This document shows, piece after piece, positions 10,293 through 18,180 of a stretch of 64,000 nucleotides of DNA (positions are counted from its first letter, which is position 1; each line of letters starts with the position of its first letter). The stretch comes from Saccharopolyspora oryzae (GTDB lineage Bacteria > Actinomycetota > Actinomycetes > Mycobacteriales > Pseudonocardiaceae). The translations under genes were made by a program, and so were the position numbers. Under the pieces are notes generated by a model. That model was not told where the DNA came from. It saw nothing but the letters and a program-made list of their open reading frames with translations, and did no database searches. The stretch is from NCBI RefSeq assembly GCF_027853915.1, contig NZ_JAQGLA010000023.1, positions 1-64,000 of the forward strand, in the 5' to 3' direction.

Positions 10293-11609
10293 TTACCGGA
10301 GCTCCGCCCTGGAGCGGCGGATGCGGCGTGCCACGCCGCGACCGAGGTTGTAGAGCACCAGCGTGATCCCGGCCCACGGCAGCACCAGCAGGAGCATCCG
10401 CATGACGCCGACGACGGCCGCTGCCGCATCACCCGTCCGGATGGCGTTGCCCACGCTGTGCCAGTGCGTTCCCAGCGCTTCCCACACCACGGGCAGCACG
10501 CTCGGCGCGAGCAGCAGGAATCCGATGATCCAGTAGGCCAGGCAGGGGATCACCAGCACCACCCAGGCCGTGATCACCCACCGGGCCCACGGTTTCAGCT
10601 CCCGGACGCGGGGGTGCGGCGGACGCCCCGGCAGCATGCTGCGCAGGACCGGGCCCATCCGGTCGAACAGGTCCGGGACGCCGACCAGATCGCTGAGGAT
10701 GTAGTAGCCGTCCAGCCGGATCGACGGCACGAACTGCCAGACCGTCGACACCTGCCAGACCACCAGCGCGACCAGCAACCAGGGCAGGCCGGTCTGGGTG
10801 AAGATGACGATCAGCACCAGCATGGCCAGCACGTTGAAGTAGACGCCGCCCAGATCGGTGCGCAACCGGCCTCCCCGGCTCAGCCGGTAGGAATCGGTGA
10901 CGGTGCTGTACATCGCGGGCCACACCAGGTAGATGCCGACGCCCATCGCGCCCGGCCGCGCGCCGCCGTAGCGGCACGCCGCGACGTGCCCGCACTCGTG
11001 GAAGATCCCGGCGGCGATGAGCACGCCGAGCACCAGCAGGACCTGCTCGGGCTGGTCGATCAGCTCCCGCGCACCCGCCAGCAGCTGGGCGACACCGCCC
11101 TGGAGCGCCAGCCAGGTCTCGGCGGCGATGAAGGCGACCAGCGCGAGGACCACGATCGGTGGCCAGAACAGGGGTTGGAAGATCCGCGCGATCACCGCGA
11201 CGACGTGCTCGGGAACCAGCGCGACCCGGAACTTCAACGCCAGCAACCGATCCCGGCCCTTGGGCAGCGGAGCGGACTCGTCCGGTGCGGAATCGCTCGC
11301 CACGATTCCCGCGCGGCGCAACCGGTTTTCGACGAGGTAGGACACCTGCTCGGCGGTGATCTCGCGGCCCCAGCCGGTGCTGAGCTCGTCCGCGAGCTGC
11401 GCGTAGCTGCGCTGGCCATCGAGTCCTCCCGCCACGAGGTAGAGCAGGTGGGAGAGCTGGAGGATCTGGCCGTCGACGCGGCGGACCAGGTAGGGCGGCT
11501 CGCGGTGGCCGGAGCCCTGGTACTGGCCGATCAGTTCGGTGCCCGCGACGAGGGCCGGCACGGTGAGCAGTTCGGCCGCGGGTTCGCCGGTTTGCCCCTC
11601 AGCGGCCAT
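10293..11609 (-). CDS. RRE (PqqD-like)-M50 family membrane metallopeptidase
   Basis: 438 residues from the ATG at 11609 with GAGGAG upstream. Residues ~38-104 look like a PqqD-type winged-helix peptide-recognition domain: a short strand with 'VDGQILQL', then 'VAGGLDGQRSYAQLADELS' and 'EQVSYLVENRLRRAGIV'. The rest is a multi-span membrane protein with the zinc-site HECGH (H204, E205, H208) at the end of a membrane helix and RLDGYY (D300) as the probable third ligand, the layout of M50/YydH-like 'peptide zinc metalloproteases'. PqqD-like domains bind RiPP leader peptides. Two candidate substrates are encoded next door. I infer intramembrane or membrane-surface cleavage or export of those peptides. 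Confidence 0.85.
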   Translation of the reverse strand: MAAEGQTGEPAAELLTVPALVAGTELIGQYQGSGHREPPYLVRRVDGQILQLSHLLYLVAGGLDGQRSYAQLADELSTGWGREITAEQVSYLVENRLRRAGIVASDSAPDESAPLPKGRDRLLALKFRVALVPEHVVAVIARIFQPLFWPPIVVLALVAFIAAETWLALQGGVAQLLAGARELIDQPEQVLLVLGVLIAAGIFHECGHVAACRYGGARPGAMGVGIYLVWPAMYSTVTDSYRLSRGGRLRTDLGGVYFNVLAMLVLIVIFTQTGLPWLLVALVVWQVSTVWQFVPSIRLDGYYILSDLVGVPDLFDRMGPVLRSMLPGRPPHPRVRELKPWARWVITAWVVLVIPCLAYWIIGFLLLAPSVLPVVWEALGTHWHSVGNAIRTGDAAAAVVGVMRMLLLVLPWAGITLVLYNLGRGVARRIRRSRAELR

Positions 11610-11632
11610 CACGACTCCTCGGAGTGCTGGGT

Positions 11633-11670
11633 GGTCGGCGGGCGCACGGGATACCGCGCGCCCGCCGACC
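11633..11670 (-). terminator. 13-bp perfect stem-loop between peptide gene and peptidase gene
   Basis: 11633-11645 pairs perfectly with 11658-11670 (GGTCGGCGGGCGC), with a 12-base loop. It is the second of two hairpins in the 98-bp gap between the glycine-rich peptide gene and the M50 peptidase gene. No T tract follows. A leaky terminator or mRNA-stability element that makes peptide mRNA exceed peptidase mRNA is plausible. Confidence 0.5.
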
Positions 11671-11672
11671 CG

Positions 11673-11701
11673 TGGTGCACCGTCACGTGCCCGGTGCACC
11701 A
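11673..11701 (-). terminator. 9-bp stem-loop immediately after the glycine-rich peptide gene
   Basis: TGGTGCACC at 11673-11681 pairs with GGTGCACCA at 11693-11701. Each arm also contains the self-complementary GGTGCACC. It starts seven bases beyond the peptide stop codon and lies two bases from the next hairpin. Confidence 0.5.
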
Positions 11702-11707
11702 TCGACG

Positions 11708-12082
11708 TCAGCTCGGGTTGCCACCGCCGTTGCCGCCGGTGCCGTTGCCACCGATGCCGTCGCCGCCGATGCCGTCGCCACCGTCGCCACCGTTACCGCC
11801 ATCGCCGCCGGAGCCGCCGTCACCGCCGTTGCCGCCGTTGCCGCCGCCTTGACCGCCACCGGTGCCGCCACCGGTGCCGCCGTCACCACCGGTGATGTCC
11901 CCTGTGGACGTGATGTCGTTGTTCCCGTAGGCATCGATGTGGTCGTGCGGGTGGTCGAGGACGACGACGTCCGTACCGTTCCACGGAAGCCAGAAGGTCG
12001 ACATGACCGTGCGCGCCGGGAGGAACTCCACGCGCTGGGCATCCAGTTCGGCGTCGTTCAGCGGTCCAGAGGTTCGTGGCAT
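11708..12082 (-). CDS. glycine-rich peptide with RiPP-leader-like N-terminus (candidate precursor 1)
   Basis: 124 residues from the ATG at 12082, AAGGAG six bases upstream. Residues 1-32 are an acidic, leader-like segment with ELDAQRVEFLPARTVMSTF. Then comes a short stretch with WLPWNG and HPHDHIDAYGNNDITSTGDI. From about residue 65 to the end it is almost pure Gly with Asp, Asn, Gln, Thr and Ser in GGxGG repeats, ending GGGNPS. No signal peptide. The leader-like segment is nearly identical in the divergent gene at 13676. The next gene downstream on this strand is the RRE-M50 peptidase. I infer a substrate of that enzyme; the modification, if any, is unknown. Confidence 0.8.
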   Translation of the reverse strand: MPRTSGPLNDAELDAQRVEFLPARTVMSTFWLPWNGTDVVVLDHPHDHIDAYGNNDITSTGDITGGDGGTGGGTGGGQGGGNGGNGGDGGSGGDGGNGGDGGDGIGGDGIGGNGTGGNGGGNPS

Positions 12083-12340
12083 CAGGTGCTCCTTCGCAAA
12101 CTCAGTGAATCCACCGGAAGAACCGGAACGAGGCCACCCCCTCAAGGATCGCGCCCCAGTGGCACGTTCCCGGCGCACGGAGCAGAACGTAGAAGCACCG
12201 GGCCGAGGATGCACCTCGAATCACCCGCTAGGATTGCGCCTCTCGTGGGACCGCCGTGCGCGTTGAGTCGGGGATGGCTCGTTCGCGGAGTCGTGCGAGA
12301 CCACCGCCAGGTGGCCGTTTTCCGTTGCGGGACCAGGTGT

Positions 12341-13192
12341 TCAGGGGTTCTGCCGACCGGTCCCGGGTGTCGCGGCGAGGTGGCCGCCGGGGCCGCCGTT
12401 GCCGCCCGTGCCGCCGGTGTCGGCGATGCTGTTGAGACCGCGGAGCCCCGGGATGCCGGGGGTGATCCCGTCGCCACCGGTACCGCCGTCGCCGCCGTCG
12501 CCGCCCGTGCCGCTGATGGTGTTCACCGTGGCCCGAGCGCCGTCCTGGGACATGATGTTGCCGATGTTGGCCGCACCGCCCGCTCCACCGGTTCCGCCCT
12601 TGCCGCCGCTGCCCTCGACCTCGTTCTCGGAGGTCGCGGCTTCGCGGGCGCTCATCTCGTAGGCGGATCCGCCGTCGCCACCGCGACCACCTCGACCGCC
12701 TTTGCCGCCCTGGACGGTGATGTCGTCGATGCCGGTGCTGACGATGGTGCCGGTCCGGCCGTTGCCCGCGCCGCCGCTGCCGTTGGCCTTCGTGCTGCCA
12801 CCGCCGCCGAGGTGACCGTTGCCGCCCTTGCCCCCGTCGCCGCCGGCGCGGCCGGTCACGACGATGAGGTCGTCGCCGGCACCGGCGTTGATGGTGCCCG
12901 CCACGGCGCCGTTGAGGTAGAACCGGTCGTTGCCGTCGGTGCCTTCGACGACGGTTCCCTCCGGGACGCCGCGGTCGCAGACGATGTCCATTCCCGAGCC
13001 GTTGGAGGTCCGGGTGCAGGACGGCGGCGCGGCTTGAGCCGACGGGATCGCTGCGAGGCTGAAGGTCACCGCGAGCACCGCGGCGCTCGGCAGCGGTGCC
13101 CAGCGCCAGCTCCCGGAGTCGGCCCGCGACGTCGGGTCGCAGTTCGCGGTGGGGGTTTCGGCCCACGTGGTCCGATGTGGACGATTGCGCAT
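12341..13192 (-). CDS. secreted glycine-rich protein with RTX-like calcium-binding motif
   Basis: 283 residues from the ATG at 13192 (AAGGAG eight bases upstream; the GTG at 13198 is too close to it). A ~30-residue N-extension precedes a hydrophobic signal segment ending AQA, giving a predicted cut before APPSC. The mature part opens with two Cys, then GTDGNDRFYLNG and INAGAGDDLIVVTG, which resemble RTX/haemolysin-type calcium-binding nonapeptides. The rest is PGRS-like GGxGG repeats broken by about five hydrophobic, strand-like segments (TGTIVSTGIDDITVQ, IGNIMSQ, ATVNTISG). A parallel beta-roll is likely. It is upstream of the glycine-rich peptide and peptidase genes on the same strand. Function unknown; it is not a PE-PGRS protein, as there is no PE domain. 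Confidence 0.78.
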   Translation of the reverse strand: MRNRPHRTTWAETPTANCDPTSRADSGSWRWAPLPSAAVLAVTFSLAAIPSAQAAPPSCTRTSNGSGMDIVCDRGVPEGTVVEGTDGNDRFYLNGAVAGTINAGAGDDLIVVTGRAGGDGGKGGNGHLGGGGSTKANGSGGAGNGRTGTIVSTGIDDITVQGGKGGRGGRGGDGGSAYEMSAREAATSENEVEGSGGKGGTGGAGGAANIGNIMSQDGARATVNTISGTGGDGGDGGTGGDGITPGIPGLRGLNSIADTGGTGGNGGPGGHLAATPGTGRQNP

Positions 13193-13675
13193 CGGCACTG
13201 CTCCTTACCGAAGGTGGTTACGGCTAGGCCAAACAGCGCGGAAGTCTAGGCCGAATGGACGTGTGGTGGTGGGTGCCAGGAGGGTGATGTTGGGGGAAAG
13301 ATCTGCGATCACCCACCTGGGTGGCGGCTGTTCTGCGGCCGGGGTGGCGAGACTTCCCGGAATTCCGGATCATTTCGTCCGCCGGTGTTGGGCAATGGTT
13401 TTGGAAATGGCGTTCTAATGAATTTGAGGTAGTGCGTCCAGATTTTTTCGAATAGGTCGTCCGGGCGCGCCATGGCATCGTTGAACAGGGATTTTCCATT
13501 GATCTGAGCATTGTGTTGATTTCGGACTGCGCTGGCCCTTTCCGGCACTTACCCTGCGTCCTGATGCCAACGAAAACTGGGGTGTTGGATAGGAGATCTG
13601 GGGGATTGTTGTGACCTTGTTCCGGCATCGATCTCCGCCGAGCATTCCGAGCCCGCGCGACAAGAGGAGGACCAG
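13193..13675. other. 483-bp divergent intergenic region, lower G+C
   Basis: It lies between the leftward secreted glycine-rich protein gene and the rightward glycine-rich peptide gene and should carry both promoters. It is visibly more A+T-rich than its neighbours around 13380-13620. I see no supported gene: open frames here lack ribosome binding sites and actinobacterial codon bias. No clear -10/-35 pair was identified. Confidence 0.5.
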
Positions 13676-13990
13676 GTGTTCGATGAGACTGGACCGTTGA
13701 GCTTCGAAGAACTGGACGAGCAGCGCCTCGAGTTCCTGCCCGCACGCACGGTCATGTCGACCTTCCCGCTGCACAGCGGCGGCGGGGACAACTTCGTGAT
13801 CAACGGTGGCGACGGCGGTCAGGGCGGCGGAACCGGTGGCGGTCAGGGCGGCGGTGACGGCGGCTCCGGCGGCGACGGCAACGGCGGTGGCTCCGGCGGC
13901 CCCGGTGGCCTGGGTGGCTTCGGCTTCGGCGGCTTCGGCATCGGTGGCCCCGGAGTCGGTGGCAACGGCGGGCCCAGCATTCCCTGGTGA
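13676..13990 (+). CDS. glycine-rich peptide with RiPP-leader-like N-terminus (candidate precursor 2)
   Basis: 104 residues from a GTG at 13676 with AGAGGAGG five bases upstream. The N-terminus GPLSFEELDEQRLEFLPARTVMSTFPL closely matches candidate precursor 1 (GPL, ELD, QR, EFLPARTVMSTF shared). A Gly-rich tail follows (DNFVINGGDGGQGGG..., then GFGFGGFGIGGPGVGG and a GPSIPW end). No signal peptide. The gene is divergent from the secreted glycine-rich gene and separate from the peptidase operon. The 12-residue identity between otherwise diverged proteins suggests selection for a recognition sequence, presumably for the RRE-M50 protein. Confidence 0.8.
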   Translation: MFDETGPLSFEELDEQRLEFLPARTVMSTFPLHSGGGDNFVINGGDGGQGGGTGGGQGGGDGGSGGDGNGGGSGGPGGLGGFGFGGFGIGGPGVGGNGGPSIPW

Positions 13991-14077
13991 CCTGACCTGA
14001 ACGTGGTGCGGTGGGCGGAACGCGCTGCGGTGTTCGTCCCATCGCAGCGCGAAGCGGCTTCCGCTCGACCGCGCCAC

Positions 14078-14114
14078 GCGGACCGCTCGGGCATGCCCCG
14101 CCCGAGCGGTCCGC
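14078..14114 (+). terminator. 15-bp stem-loop downstream of candidate precursor 2
   Basis: 14078-14092 and 14100-14114 form a perfect 15-bp stem (GCGGACCGCTCGGGC) with a seven-base loop, 88 bp after the peptide stop codon. No T tract, but the stem is strong. It probably ends the peptide transcript before the NCS1 permease gene. Confidence 0.6.
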
Positions 14115-14280
14115 TCCGTCGTGCACTGTGGACGGTGCTCGATCCCCGCCGAGGGTCCCGTTGTGTTGTGCGTTCATCCAACGGGGTGAACGGGCGTTGG
14201 AGCTTCGGCCGATTCCGCGCCGCGAGGTCGTGCCTCAGTCTTTGCTGATCAGTGGCACGCGGCAGGGGAGGGGCGAGCCG

Positions 14281-15813
14281 ATGGGCGACACGCCGGCGGT
14301 CAAGCGGGTGGAGACCAACGGTGTCGAGCAGATCCCCGACGCCGAGCGCACGGCGCGACCGCTCGACCTGTTCCGGCTGAGCTTCGGCGGCGCGAACACC
14401 TTCTCCACCGCGGTGCTCGGCGCGTTCCCGATCCTGTTCGGGCTGTCGTTCTGGCAGGGCCTGGCCGCCACGGTGCTGGGGTTGGTGGCCGGCGCGCTCG
14501 TGCTGTGCCCGATGGCAGTGTTCGGGACGGCGAACGGCACCAACAACGCGGTTTCGTCGTCGGCGCACCTCGGCGTGCACGGGCGGGTCGTCGGCTCGTT
14601 CCTGTCCCTGCTCACGGCGATCACCTTCTTCGCGATCTCGGTGTGGAGCTCCGGGGACGCGCTGGTCGGCACCGCGAGCCGCGTGCTGGCCGTTCCGGAG
14701 GCGCCCGCGTCCTTCGCCGTCGCGTACGCGATCTTCGCCGTGCTGGTCCTGGTCGTGTGCATCTACGGGTTCCGGATCATGCTCTGGGTGAACAAGGTCG
14801 CCGTGGTGGCCGCGACCGCGTTGTTCGTGCTCGGCGCGGTCGCCTTCGGCGGCGGTTTCGACCCGTCCTACCCCGGAACCCTGCTGACCTCGGAGGGGCC
14901 GGTGTTCTGGGCGTCGTTCATCGGATCGGCGCTGATCGTGCTGGCCAACCCGATGTCCTTCGGCGCGTTCCTGGGGGACTGGTCGCGCTACATCCCGTCG
15001 AGCACCCCGCGCGGTCGCGTGGTGGGGGCGGCGCTGCTCGCGCAGCTGGCGACCATCGTCCCGTTCGGGTTCGGGCTGGTGACGGCCACGGTGATCGCCG
15101 TGACCGCGCCGGAGTACCTGGCCGCTGAAGCGCCGAACTACGTCGGTGGTCTGCTCGCGGTGTCCCCGGGCTGGTACTTCGGGCCGCTGTGCCTGATCGC
15201 GCTCATCGGCGGGCTGTCGACCGGCACCACCGCGCTGTACGGCACGGGACTGGACTTCTCCAGCGTGTTCCCGAGGTTCTCGCGGGTCCAGGCCACGGTG
15301 TTCGTGGGCGTGGGGTCGATCGCGCTGATCTTCGTCGGCCGCTTCGGCTTCAACCTGGTGCAGAGCATCTCCACCTTCGCGGTGCTGATCGTGACCTGCA
15401 CCGGACCGTGGATGATCGTGATGATCCTCGGCTACCTGACCCGCCGGGGTTGGTACGACCCGGACGCGCTGCAGGTGTTCAACCGGCGGCAGCGGGGTGG
15501 GCGCTACTGGTTCGACCGCGGCTGGAACTGGCGGGGCATGATCGCGTGGCTGGTGTCGGCGGGCATCGCGCTGGCGTTCGTGAACATCCCCGGCCAGCTG
15601 GTCGGACCGCTCGGCGAGCTGGCCGGTGGGGTGGACATCAGCCTGCCGCTGTCCCTGGTCCTCGCGGCGATCGGCTACTTCGGCCTGCTCTGGGCCTTCC
15701 CGGAACCCCGCGGCGTGTTCGGTCCGGAGGGCCCGCGCTGGGTGCCCTGCGCGGACACCCCGGTCCCGCCGATCGTCGCCGACCCCGAACCGGCCGCGGC
15801 TACCGCCCGCTGA
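14281..15813 (+). CDS. NCS1-family purine-cytosine permease-like transporter
   Basis: 510 residues from ATG 14281 after a purine-rich GGGGAGGGGCGAG. About 12 hydrophobic segments start with LSFGGANTFSTAVLGAFPILFGLSF, where the NCS1 signature region lies in helix 1. NPMSFGAFLGDWSRYIPS matches the conserved helix-6 region of CodB/Fcy-type members. The family takes up nucleobases and related compounds with Na+ or H+; this one is closest in feel to cytosine/purine permeases, but specificity cannot be assigned. It has no co-directional catabolic neighbour. A terminator palindrome separates it from the convergent TetR gene. Confidence 0.87.
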   Translation: MGDTPAVKRVETNGVEQIPDAERTARPLDLFRLSFGGANTFSTAVLGAFPILFGLSFWQGLAATVLGLVAGALVLCPMAVFGTANGTNNAVSSSAHLGVHGRVVGSFLSLLTAITFFAISVWSSGDALVGTASRVLAVPEAPASFAVAYAIFAVLVLVVCIYGFRIMLWVNKVAVVAATALFVLGAVAFGGGFDPSYPGTLLTSEGPVFWASFIGSALIVLANPMSFGAFLGDWSRYIPSSTPRGRVVGAALLAQLATIVPFGFGLVTATVIAVTAPEYLAAEAPNYVGGLLAVSPGWYFGPLCLIALIGGLSTGTTALYGTGLDFSSVFPRFSRVQATVFVGVGSIALIFVGRFGFNLVQSISTFAVLIVTCTGPWMIVMILGYLTRRGWYDPDALQVFNRRQRGGRYWFDRGWNWRGMIAWLVSAGIALAFVNIPGQLVGPLGELAGGVDISLPLSLVLAAIGYFGLLWAFPEPRGVFGPEGPRWVPCADTPVPPIVADPEPAAATAR

Positions 15814-15835
15814 CCGACCCGGTCCGGTCGTGGGG

Positions 15836-15859
15836 CCGCAGTTTCAATTGAAACTGCGG
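15836..15859. terminator. 24-bp perfect palindrome between convergent genes
   Basis: CCGCAGTTTCAA at 15836-15847 is followed directly by its exact complement to 15859. It lies between the convergent permease and TetR genes and can fold into a hairpin with a short AATT loop on either strand. A bidirectional terminator is likely. Confidence 0.6.
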
Positions 15860-15878
15860 TTCGCCCGCGAGGTGGGGG

Positions 15879-16427
15879 TCAGGCGCCTCGGGCTTCGGCG
15901 ACCTGGTGCAGGAGGCGGTCGAAGACCTGCTTGATGAGGTCCGGGTCGGGGCTCGGCAGGCCGGACAGGGCGCTCAGGTAGAGGCCGTCGCCGACCATGC
16001 GCACGATCTCGGCCAGCACCGGGTCGCCGATGTAGTCGGTCAGCAGTTCCGACCAGCGGCCGAACACCCGGGCCAGCACCTCGGTGCCCGCTTCGTTCAG
16101 GCCTTCGGCGCTGCGCAGCGCGGCGATGACCGACCAGTAGAGGGCCATCTCCTCGTCGCTGCCGGGCAGCGAGGTCTCCAGGAAGTACCGGACGACGTCG
16201 ACGCCGTCCCTGGTCGCCTGCTCGAACTCGACTTCGGCTTCCTCGCTGAGCCGCAGCGTGAGGCCCTGCAGCATGGCCTGCTTGGAGCGGAAGTGGTAGA
16301 GCAGGCCGCCTTTGGACACGCCTGCTTCGGCGGCGACCGATTCGAGGGTCACCGCCGCGGTCCCCTTGCGGATCAAGATCCGCTGCAGCGCGTCGAGGAT
16401 GCGGTCGCGGGTGTCGGAAGCTGCCAC
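15879..16427 (-). CDS. TetR-family transcriptional repressor
   Basis: 182 residues from a GTG at 16427. The N-terminal helix-turn-helix (TRDRILDALQRILIRKG, then VAAEAGVSKGGLLYHFRSKQAML) is typical TetR. The ligand-binding C-terminal domain resembles members with a TetR_C-type all-helical core. It is divergent from an MFS drug exporter across a 91-bp gap that holds three tandem operator-like repeats, so it very likely represses both itself and the exporter until a drug-like ligand binds. Confidence 0.92.
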   Translation of the reverse strand: MAASDTRDRILDALQRILIRKGTAAVTLESVAAEAGVSKGGLLYHFRSKQAMLQGLTLRLSEEAEVEFEQATRDGVDVVRYFLETSLPGSDEEMALYWSVIAALRSAEGLNEAGTEVLARVFGRWSELLTDYIGDPVLAEIVRMVGDGLYLSALSGLPSPDPDLIKQVFDRLLHQVAEARGA

Positions 16428-16434
16428 GGTTTGA

Positions 16435-16494
16435 ACTATACCGGCTGGACGGTTACTATACCGTCTGGACGGATTCTGTACCGACTGGACGGTG
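16435..16494. promoter_or_regulatory. three tandem 20-bp TetR operator-like repeats
   Basis: Three head-to-tail copies at exact 20-bp spacing: 16435-16454, 16455-16474 and 16475-16494. Each contains ACCGnCTGGACGG, an imperfect palindrome (ACCG...CGGT), preceded by TATA or TGTA. Two helical turns per repeat would place three dimers on one DNA face. The block fills the TetR-MFS intergenic region, overlapping both promoters. Confidence 0.75.
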
Positions 16495-16518
16495 CAGATT
16501 GACCAAGGCCGTGTAGAG

Positions 16519-18012
16519 ATGACCAACCTGAAATCGCCTCGTACTTCCCGCGGGCAGTGGACCGCGCTCGCCGCGCTGCTGCTCCCTGTCCTGCTGATCT
16601 CCGTCGACAACACGGTGCTGAGCTTCGCCGTGCCGCACATCAGCGAGGAGCTGCGCCCGACCGGCGGTCAGCTGCTGTGGATCGTCGACATCTACTCGCT
16701 GATGCTCGCCGGGCTGCTGGTCACGATGGGCACCCTCGGCGACCGGATCGGGCGCCGCCGCCTGCTGCTGATCGGCGCGACCGGGTTCGGCCTGGCCTCG
16801 GCGCTGGCGGCGTTCGCGCCCAACGCCGAACTGCTCATCGCCGCTCGGGCGCTGCTGGGCGTGGCCGGCGCGACGCTGATGCCGTCGACGCTGTCGCTGA
16901 TCCGCAACATCTTCACCGACCCGCGCGCCCGGACCACCGCGATCGCCGCCTGGACGGCGACCTTCGCCGGTGGTGCCGCGTTCGGTCCGCTGCTGGGCGG
17001 GCTGCTGCTGGAGCGCTTCTGGTGGGGATCGGTGTTCCTGATCAACCTGCCGGTGATGGTGCTGCTGCTGGTCGTCGGCCCGCTGGTGATCCCGGAATCG
17101 CGCAACCCGCAGCCGGGTCGCTACGACCTGCCCAGCGCGGGGCTCTCGCTGCTGGCCATGCTGGCGCTGGTCTTCGGCGTCAAGGAGTTCGCCGGTGGCG
17201 GGTCGCTGGCGCTGCCCGCCGCGGCGGTCGCGCTGGTCGCCGGGTACGTGTTCGTGCGCAGGCAGCGCCGGCTGGAGCACCCGATGCTGGACCTGGGCCT
17301 GTTCGCCAAGCCGCGCTTCAGCGTCGCGGTGGCCAGCAACCTGCTGGCGGTGTTCGTGATGGTCGGCGGGCTGTTCTTCATGACCCAGTACCTGCAGCTG
17401 GTCCTGGGCATGACTCCGCTGCGCGCGGGTCTGGCGCTGCTGCCGGGCATCGGGCTGTCGGTGGTCGGCTCGCTGGTGGCGGTCCGGCTGATCCGCCGGG
17501 TCCGCTTGGCCGAGCTGCTGGGCGCGGCGATGTTCGCGACGGCGATGGGCTACCTGCTGATGGTGCTGCTCCCGCCGCAGGGCGGTGCGTGGCTGGTCGT
17601 GGTGGCGTTCATGGTGGTCGGCATCGGTGCGGGCATCACCGAAACGGCGACCAACGACGCGATCATGAACACGGTGGCCCCGGAGAACGCCGGTGCGGCA
17701 TCGGCGATCTCGGAAACCGGCTACGAACTGGGTGCGGCGCTGGGGACCGCGGTGCTCGGCAGCGTCGTGACGGCGGCCTACCGGGGGCGCGTCGACGTGA
17801 CCGGCATGCCGGAATCCATTGTGGACGCCGCTCGCGACACCCTGGGCGGCGCGCTGTCGGTGGCGGGTGATCTGCCGGTGGAGCAGGCGGCGGCCCTCCG
17901 CGACTCGGCAGCGCACGCCTTCACCTACGGCGTGCACGTGACGAGCGTGGTCGGCGCGGTGGTGCTCGCCTTCGCGGCCTTCCAGGCCTGGTGGGTCCTC
18001 TCCCGCCGATGA
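16519..18012 (+). CDS. MFS drug exporter, 14-TM DHA2 (EmrB/QacA) type
   Basis: 497 residues from the ATG at 16519; the in-frame GTG at 16492 falls inside the third operator repeat. Fourteen hydrophobic segments. Motif A-like GDRIGRRRLLLIG follows helix 2, motif D1-like LLPVLLISVDNTVLSFAVP is in helix 1, and motif C-like AFGPLLGGLLLERFWWGSVFLINLP is in helix 5. These define the proton-coupled multidrug exporters of the DHA2 group. It is controlled by the divergent TetR protein. Confidence 0.92.
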   Translation: MTNLKSPRTSRGQWTALAALLLPVLLISVDNTVLSFAVPHISEELRPTGGQLLWIVDIYSLMLAGLLVTMGTLGDRIGRRRLLLIGATGFGLASALAAFAPNAELLIAARALLGVAGATLMPSTLSLIRNIFTDPRARTTAIAAWTATFAGGAAFGPLLGGLLLERFWWGSVFLINLPVMVLLLVVGPLVIPESRNPQPGRYDLPSAGLSLLAMLALVFGVKEFAGGGSLALPAAAVALVAGYVFVRRQRRLEHPMLDLGLFAKPRFSVAVASNLLAVFVMVGGLFFMTQYLQLVLGMTPLRAGLALLPGIGLSVVGSLVAVRLIRRVRLAELLGAAMFATAMGYLLMVLLPPQGGAWLVVVAFMVVGIGAGITETATNDAIMNTVAPENAGAASAISETGYELGAALGTAVLGSVVTAAYRGRVDVTGMPESIVDAARDTLGGALSVAGDLPVEQAAALRDSAAHAFTYGVHVTSVVGAVVLAFAAFQAWWVLSRR

Positions 18013-18142
18013 CCTGAGCGGGGTGGTGGTTTCGCGTGAAATCGCCACCCCTGCCGGGAATTTCCGAACCTGTTCCGGCTGCCGTCCGCGAGCCGCGGGA
18101 GATCGGGTTGCGCCGCAGGTCAGGCGGGTTCGGAGCCGGGGA

Positions 18143-18180
18143 TTGACAGGTGATCTGCGACACCGCATTCTTGGTATACC
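18143..18180 (+). promoter_or_regulatory. candidate promoter and operator of the allantoin/hydantoin-type permease gene
   Basis: A TTGACA hexamer at 18143-18148 is followed 17 bp later by CATTCT, a weak -10, and then by the palindrome GGTATACC at 18173-18180. GGTATACC-centred sites are common operators of FadR-type GntR regulators. The site lies ~130 bp upstream of the permease start. The assignment is tentative. Confidence 0.35.

Noticed and set aside
10278..11852. 524-residue plus-strand frame opposite the RRE-M50 gene
   Set aside because: Antisense shadow; product is His/Gln/Arg/Asp-rich without motifs, while the minus strand carries HECGH and membrane helices.
12341..13192. PE-PGRS protein
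   Set aside because: No PE domain and a normal signal peptide instead; only the glycine-rich repeat style is similar.
11624..13249. 541-residue Ala/Val-rich frame on the plus strand across the glycine-rich genes
   Set aside because: It is the complement of GGC/GGT glycine codons (GCC/ACC), so the Ala/Thr composition is an artefact; no ribosome binding site.
13309..13548. 79-residue minus-strand frame in the A+T-richer gap
   Set aside because: Composition looks protein-like, but there is no ribosome binding site, it overlaps a divergent promoter region, and third-position G+C is low for this genome.
11700..13990. Short-period GGC repeats considered as CRISPR or tandem-repeat array
   Set aside because: They are codon repeats for glycine within coding frames, without unit length, spacers or cas genes.
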